The notes beneath the pieces were generated by a model. It worked only from the letters and a program-made list of their open reading frames with translations, had not been told where the DNA came from and ran no database searches. A DNA stretch of 64,000 nt, taken from contig CM043956.1 of assembly GCA_014529385.2 (NCBI GenBank), positions 66,142,281-66,206,280 of the forward strand. The letters run 5' to 3'. The translations under genes and the position numbers were made by a program. Below, in pieces: positions 59,564 to 64,000 of the stretch (position 1 is the first letter of the stretch; the number at the start of each line of letters is the position of its first letter). Source of the stretch: Adiantum capillus-veneris. Its lineage: Eukaryota; Streptophyta; Polypodiopsida; Polypodiales; Pteridaceae.

Positions 59564-59935
59564 CACTAGGTTGGTAACCTAACAGGACATAAACGTGTCC
59601 TTTCAGGGTTTTGAAAAAAACCTCCAAAACCATAGTAGATCCACTCATTTTGTAAAATCCTTTCATGAGGTTATAGTTCAAGGCCTACTACACATGGAAA
59701 AAATAAGAAACTTGTAAAACTTCTCATGTTTTGGTCATACCAAGCCTCCAAAGTTGATGGACCAGTACATTTTCATCAAAACAGTCATTTCTTACGTTTT
59801 GTTGCATAAAAATAAGATTAGGGATTTTTGTAGGACTTGAGATAAAATCCCTAGTTAACTTCAATGGGTTGGTGATCTGAACATATGATTGCTTTGCACT
59901 CACTACTTTTTGTTTTTCCAAAAGAAATAGGTACA
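59564..59935 (+). mobile_element. TTAA-flanked piggyBac-like element, family 1, copy 2 (truncated)
   Basis: It starts CACTAGGTTGGTAA right after TTAA (59,560-59,563) and matches 29,162-29,533 with about 15 differences in 372 bases by eye (4%). It breaks off at AGGTAC, where integrase sequence of a gypsy element begins, so the right end is deleted. Confidence 0.85.
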
Positions 59936-61245
59936 TGTCCAGCATTGGTGTAAGTCATGCAAAGGTTGTCAGATTGATGGAAATCGACGACTCACTTACG
60001 AACCTCGAGTTCCAATAATTTCGTATGGTCCTTTTGAGAAGTGGGGTGTGGATGCAATAGGCCCCTTACCTCGCACATCTACGGGGAAGGTCTTCATCAT
60101 TGTGGGAGTAGATTACATGACACGATGGGCGGAGGCAGCAAGTACAACACGAATTATGGCCGAGGAGGTATCAAAATTTATCTTTGATCACATATGCAGT
60201 AGATTCGGCACACCATTAGAGATTTTGTCAGATCGTGGTCCAAGGTTTAGAGCAGAGCTCCTAGATAATCTTTTGACAAAGTTAAAAGTCAAACATTTGC
60301 ATTCTAAACCTTACTACCCTCAGTGCAATGGGTTGGTTGAAAAGGTGAATGGAATGATATGTAAGATCATTTCTAAGCAGGTTGCAGATCGACCAAACGA
60401 TTGGGATCGTCATTTGACCGCAGCTCTATGGGCATACAGAACATCTTTCAAGGTCAATTCACTCCTTTTCATTTGGTATATGGATAGGAGGCACTCCTCC
60501 CTATTGAGGTGGAGATTGCAAGCCTACGCATTCTCTCACGGGGAGCAAAGAGGCCAAAAGAAGCTTTGCAGGAAAGAATTTTAGATCTTCAACGACTTGA
60601 GCTTGATAGAGAAGAGTCCATCGAGTATTACATTGCCCAAGCCACAATCCAAAGGGACAAAATCAACAAGAAGCTCAAGGGGAAAGGATTGAAGGAAGGT
60701 ATGTTGGTTCTTCGCTATGATAACCGACTTGATACTCGACTTGACAAAAAGTTTTTGCAAAGATGGGAGGGACCTTTCATGATAAGAAAAAAGTTTGGGA
60801 ATGGTAGTTACAGATTAGCAGATTTATCAGGAAAACTCCACAAGACGAGAGTCAATGGATGGAGATTAAAGCCCTACTTTCAACGTATCAATCCGTTGAT
60901 AGGAAGTCATCTACCTACATCGTCTAAGCTCCAAATTGGCATGGCTCCCTTCGGCTTGGCAAATGCTCCACCTATTTTTAAAGCTTTGATGTGCAAAGAA
61001 GAACCAACCTTGGAATCTCAACATACCCAAGGCAACCCTCCCATCTCCGATTTATGGGATTGAGGTAATGAAAAGCAGGTCTAATGGAGTAAAAGAGTGT
61101 ATATCACTCCTCCTTTTTTTAGAAAAATGAGAAAAAAAGAAAAAAAAAAGAAAGAAAAGAAAAAAAAGAAGAAGAAAAAACAAAAAAAACTCTTTTGTTT
61201 CATCTAGGAGCATGAATGATCCTAGATGAAGGGGGAGGGCTAATA
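59936..61245 (+). mobile_element. Tat-type Ty3/gypsy element 3, integrase end, fossil
   Basis: Coding is fairly well kept. Zinc-domain residues HWCKSCKGCQ are followed by KWGVDAIGPLPRTSTGKVF and EILSDRGPRFRAELL, then GLVEKVNGMICKIISKQVAD, giving the D, D and E. After that comes the C-terminal part GMLVLRYDNRLDTRLDKKFL and HKTRVNGWRLKPYF. It is similar to the integrase at 32,530-33,801. One or two breaks in the part present. Everything upstream of the integrase is missing. A purine tract GAAGGGGGAGGGCTAA ends it. Confidence 0.8.
61128..61192. repeat. A/G-rich low-complexity tract
   Basis: About 65 bases almost purely A and G with a few T and C, just upstream of a short hairpin and the polypurine tract of element 3. 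Confidence 0.85.
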
Positions 61246-62326
61246 TGAGTAGCGTTAAATGATAACCTTGCATTTGCACTACATTTCTACTCAAATGTAT
61301 ATATTTTTTATCAAAGTTTTAACCTAGTGTTCATTCTCTCTTTCCGTAATAGCCTTTTTCCATACAAACACCTTACCCTTCTTAGATCTTTATGCATTTA
61401 CATCATATTTCTCTCTTCATGCTGAATGTAAATAGTAAATTTAATTCTACTCTCCTAGTTTTTTTACTGCATATTCTTTTAACTAATTACCTTTACTAAT
61501 TTAAATACCTATCTACATCTCATAATTTGTAAATAAAGAATTTGTGGGCACTTATCTTACCCATCTTCTCTCAAGGGTGGGGTTAACCTTGTAGGCCTTC
61601 CCTTCCCCACCACTATGTGACCCAAGTCTTGGATCATTTACTTGTGTTGGTCAACAAATCTTAAATATAATGTATATCCCCAATAAATCAAACTTTATTG
61701 GAGCCTACCTCATTTGTTTAACGTGGATTCCCTTTTGAAAAAAGCATGCTACACCTTGGATGCATGCTAAAGGGCCCCCTACAAGGAGACTTGGTTCAAA
61801 AGGTGTTTTGGATGCATCTTGAACGCCTTAGCTCATGGGTATACTTGAGGAACACTCAAAAATCAGCTTAAACACTTTGATGAGGTCAACTTTGCCTTTT
61901 ACAACACCCAATTCTGAGTTACAGGCTGAAAGTTATGGTGAAAACAAGGTGCTGCGGACACTGCTACTGTAGGTCAAAGTTTCAATCAGGTAAACCACAA
62001 AGGTAAAAAGTTTTCTTGACTTCTCCAACATTCTAAAATACCAATGGGGAGTTAAAAACCACTTGCATATGGAGGGGTCGGCTCAAGATGCTTCCAGAGA
62101 CACAACAAACAGGATGGGGACACTCTGCAGGAGCCACTGGAGGGACATCATGGTGGGGCCCACATACATTATCAACCCTTATGGAGCCTCCACGACCTAA
62201 AAGGATATTTTTAATGAAAAAATAAGTCCCTTATTTGCATAATTGAAGGAATGGTCAAAAGGGAACCTAACTATGGTTAATTACCTACCCTAGTCAAGTT
62301 TAACCTAACCCAAGGTCTTGTACAGC

Positions 62327-62336
62327 TATAAAAAGG
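62327..62336 (+). promoter_or_regulatory. TATA box of element 3 LTR
   Basis: CTATAAAAAGGCCC follows a TAACCTAACCCAAGG context, parallel to the boxes at 13,138, 25,311 and 35,918. Confidence 0.6.
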
Positions 62337-62416
62337 CCCTTTGGCAAGCACAAAAATACACACACCTACTCCATTGATGCAAATAAGCTCCTCTAAGGTT
62401 AGGGAAGCCCTAATCT

Positions 62417-62594
62417 CTCTCTCCTCTTGTCTCCCTATCCATTTCCTAAGCTCGCTATCATAAGCGGCACCATAGAGAGAGCATCAATATGCTATTGCTA
62501 CCATTCTCTCTCCTCTTGTCTCCCTATCCATTTCCTAAGCTCGCTATCATAAGCGGCACCATAGAGAGAGCATCAATATGCTATTTCTACCATT
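62417..62594. repeat. Tandem duplication, 89-bp unit, two copies
   Basis: CTCTCTCCTCTTGTCTCCC at 62,417 and again at 62,506, and the rest of the unit follows with about one difference (ATTGCTA versus ATTTCTA). Nearly identical, hence recent. Confidence 0.9.
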
Positions 62595-63107
62595 CTCTTG
62601 AAAACATTTCTGTTATCATACTCATCCCTAAATAAGGATTGTAGATTCTATATGAGAGCAAGGATATCAAGTTCAATGATCTATCTGATGGTTTGATCAA
62701 CAAATCGTTGCAATTGGGGTGTCGTCGTCACACTTTTGCTCTAAACGCATGTAAAATTGGTAAGCCTATCTTGGCAGCTTCTCATATTTTGTGCTCATTG
62801 GGTTTCTTGTTTGTTGAGAAAGTTTTTTGTGCACCATGGTGTCTATTTGCTTGGCTTCTCTCCTTATGTTGTGTGTAAGTAAGTCTTGGGGCTGCATAGA
62901 TGGAGAAGAGCTCTCTATGCATGCCGCCTTATGTGTGTAAGTAGTCTCTTTTTTTGGGAAAGGAAAGGAGCTGTCAAGTATTTGTGCATTATGGTGTTTT
63001 GAGTTTTGAGGTTTTGTGCTTGCTTTTCTTAGAAGTATATGAGCACTAATATGGTGAAGGTCAATCTTTGCATGTGAGTTTGTGCAGTGTTCAAAGGGAT
63101 TGCTTAA

Positions 63108-64000
63108 CACTAGGTTGGTAACCTAACCGGACATAAAAGTGTCCTTTCAGGGTTTTGAAAAAAACCTCCAAAACCATAGTAGATCCACTCATTTTGTAAA
63201 ATCCTTTCATGAGGTTATAGTTGAAGGCCTACTACACATGGAAAAAATAAGAGACTTGTAAAGTTTCTCATCTTTTGGTCACTCCAAGCCTCCAAAGTTG
63301 ATGGACCAGTACATTTTCATCAAAACAGTCATTTCTTTCATTTTTTTGTATAAAAATAAGATTAGGGATTTTGTAGGACTTGAGATAAATTCCCTAGTTA
63401 AATTCGATGGGTTGGTGATCATTACATATGATTGCTTCTAACTCACTATTTTTTGTTTTGCCAAAAGAAATAGGGACAAAAAAGTTGAATTTTTACCATT
63501 CTGCAAACCTATCATCAAAGTTTGTATAGCCACACTGAATAGAAATAATATATGCATATTTTCTTAGTTCCCTACTGTCCTTTAGGTTCATAAGGAGCCA
63601 TGGAGCATGTAAAAAGAATAATACATCTCTTACCAAGGAGAATCTTGGGGACAAAGATGAAGTGCTAAATATAGCAAACATGAAAAAACTAGGTTCAACA
63701 TTATGAGTTGTAGAATCCCATAGAAACTGTTGAATATCTAGCCGACTTTGATCCTTATGACTAGATATGGTTACTACCTACAAAATGCATACAGTTGTCA
63801 CAAGAAACTAGCAATATTGAAAAAGCTATACTTGATATACTAGAATGTTTCGTTTCTTCTATAATAGAAAAAATCAACCATCGTTGTGTACTATGCAAAA
63901 TAGGGTATTAGGTGCCCCAAAACTCAAGGAATATTAGCTTTATGTTACAATATGGGACATAGAAAATCAAAACTACATTTGGATATCATGAAAGCCACCA
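63108..64000 (+). mobile_element. TTAA-flanked piggyBac-like element, family 1, copy 3 (runs off window)
   Basis: It starts CACTAGGTTGGTAA right after TTAA (63,104-63,107) and follows copy 1 for 893 bases to the window end, about 5% different in the first 370 by eye. The right end should lie about 450 bases beyond the window if it is full length. Confidence 0.85.

Larger units (their letters stand above)
61246..63100 (+). repeat. 3' LTR of gypsy element 3 and flank
   Basis: It begins TGAGTAGCG just after GGGAGGGCTAATA. A TATA box lies at 62,327-62,336 (TATAAAAAGG), identical to those of the 23-36 kb element. An 89-bp tandem duplication lies at about 62,417-62,594. The right end was not found; it must lie before 63,104. 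No gene is seen. Confidence 0.55.

Overview
The window looks like nuclear DNA of a land plant with a large, repeat-rich genome, most likely a seedless plant such as a fern, lycophyte or moss (low confidence). Reasons: plant Tat-lineage Ty3/gypsy elements with two RNase H domains, Ty1/copia elements with an initiator-Met-type primer site, a plant-type hAT transposase (BED finger, DUF659-like core, hAT dimerisation domain), GT-AG introns, and an old Ty3/gypsy pol of a type I associate with mosses, lycophytes and fungi. No intact host gene was found. Almost everything is transposable element, much of it nested.

Layout. 1-1.2 kb: 5' end of a minus-strand gypsy fossil. 2.26-2.43 kb: integrase scrap of old 'gypsy A', interrupted by a minus-strand copia fossil (2.44-5.96 kb). 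6-10.5 kb: AT-rich DNA with two weak exon candidates and a tandem array of about 151-bp units. 10.5-23.3 kb: one old gypsy A pol region split by a solo Tat-type LTR (11,438-13,649) and by a 7.9-kb hAT transposon (about 14,916-22,791). The hAT holds a decayed transposase on the minus strand and decayed protein-kinase-like and RING-finger genes on the plus strand. 23,286-36,501: a nearly full-length Tat element with 2.6-kb LTRs packed with microsatellites. About 37-49 kb: two related LTR elements that appear to share a middle LTR. 49.6-50 kb: copia LTRs. 50.4-51.1 kb: a degenerate CTAAGCGGC minisatellite.

52.3-58.3 kb, plus strand: a multi-exon RING-finger gene followed by a NIF/FCP1-like phosphatase gene. 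Both are disrupted, and both have introns filled with TTTGGTAC-type minisatellite. A minus-strand Cys-rich gene relic follows (58.8-59.5 kb). The end of the window holds the 3' part of a third Tat element and two more copies of a TTAA-flanked element.

The main discovery candidate is a set of non-autonomous DNA elements with TTAA at every junction visible, CACTAG-starting terminal inverted repeats, and short near-palindromic subterminal motifs (29,162-30,500; 59,564-59,935; from 63,108; and a second family at 40,718-41,305). This is the signature of the piggyBac superfamily, which to my knowledge is poorly documented in land plants. One copy sits cleanly inside the Tat element, so it is younger than that element.

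Positions of LTR and transposon ends were read by eye. All family assignments rest on motifs, not on database searches.
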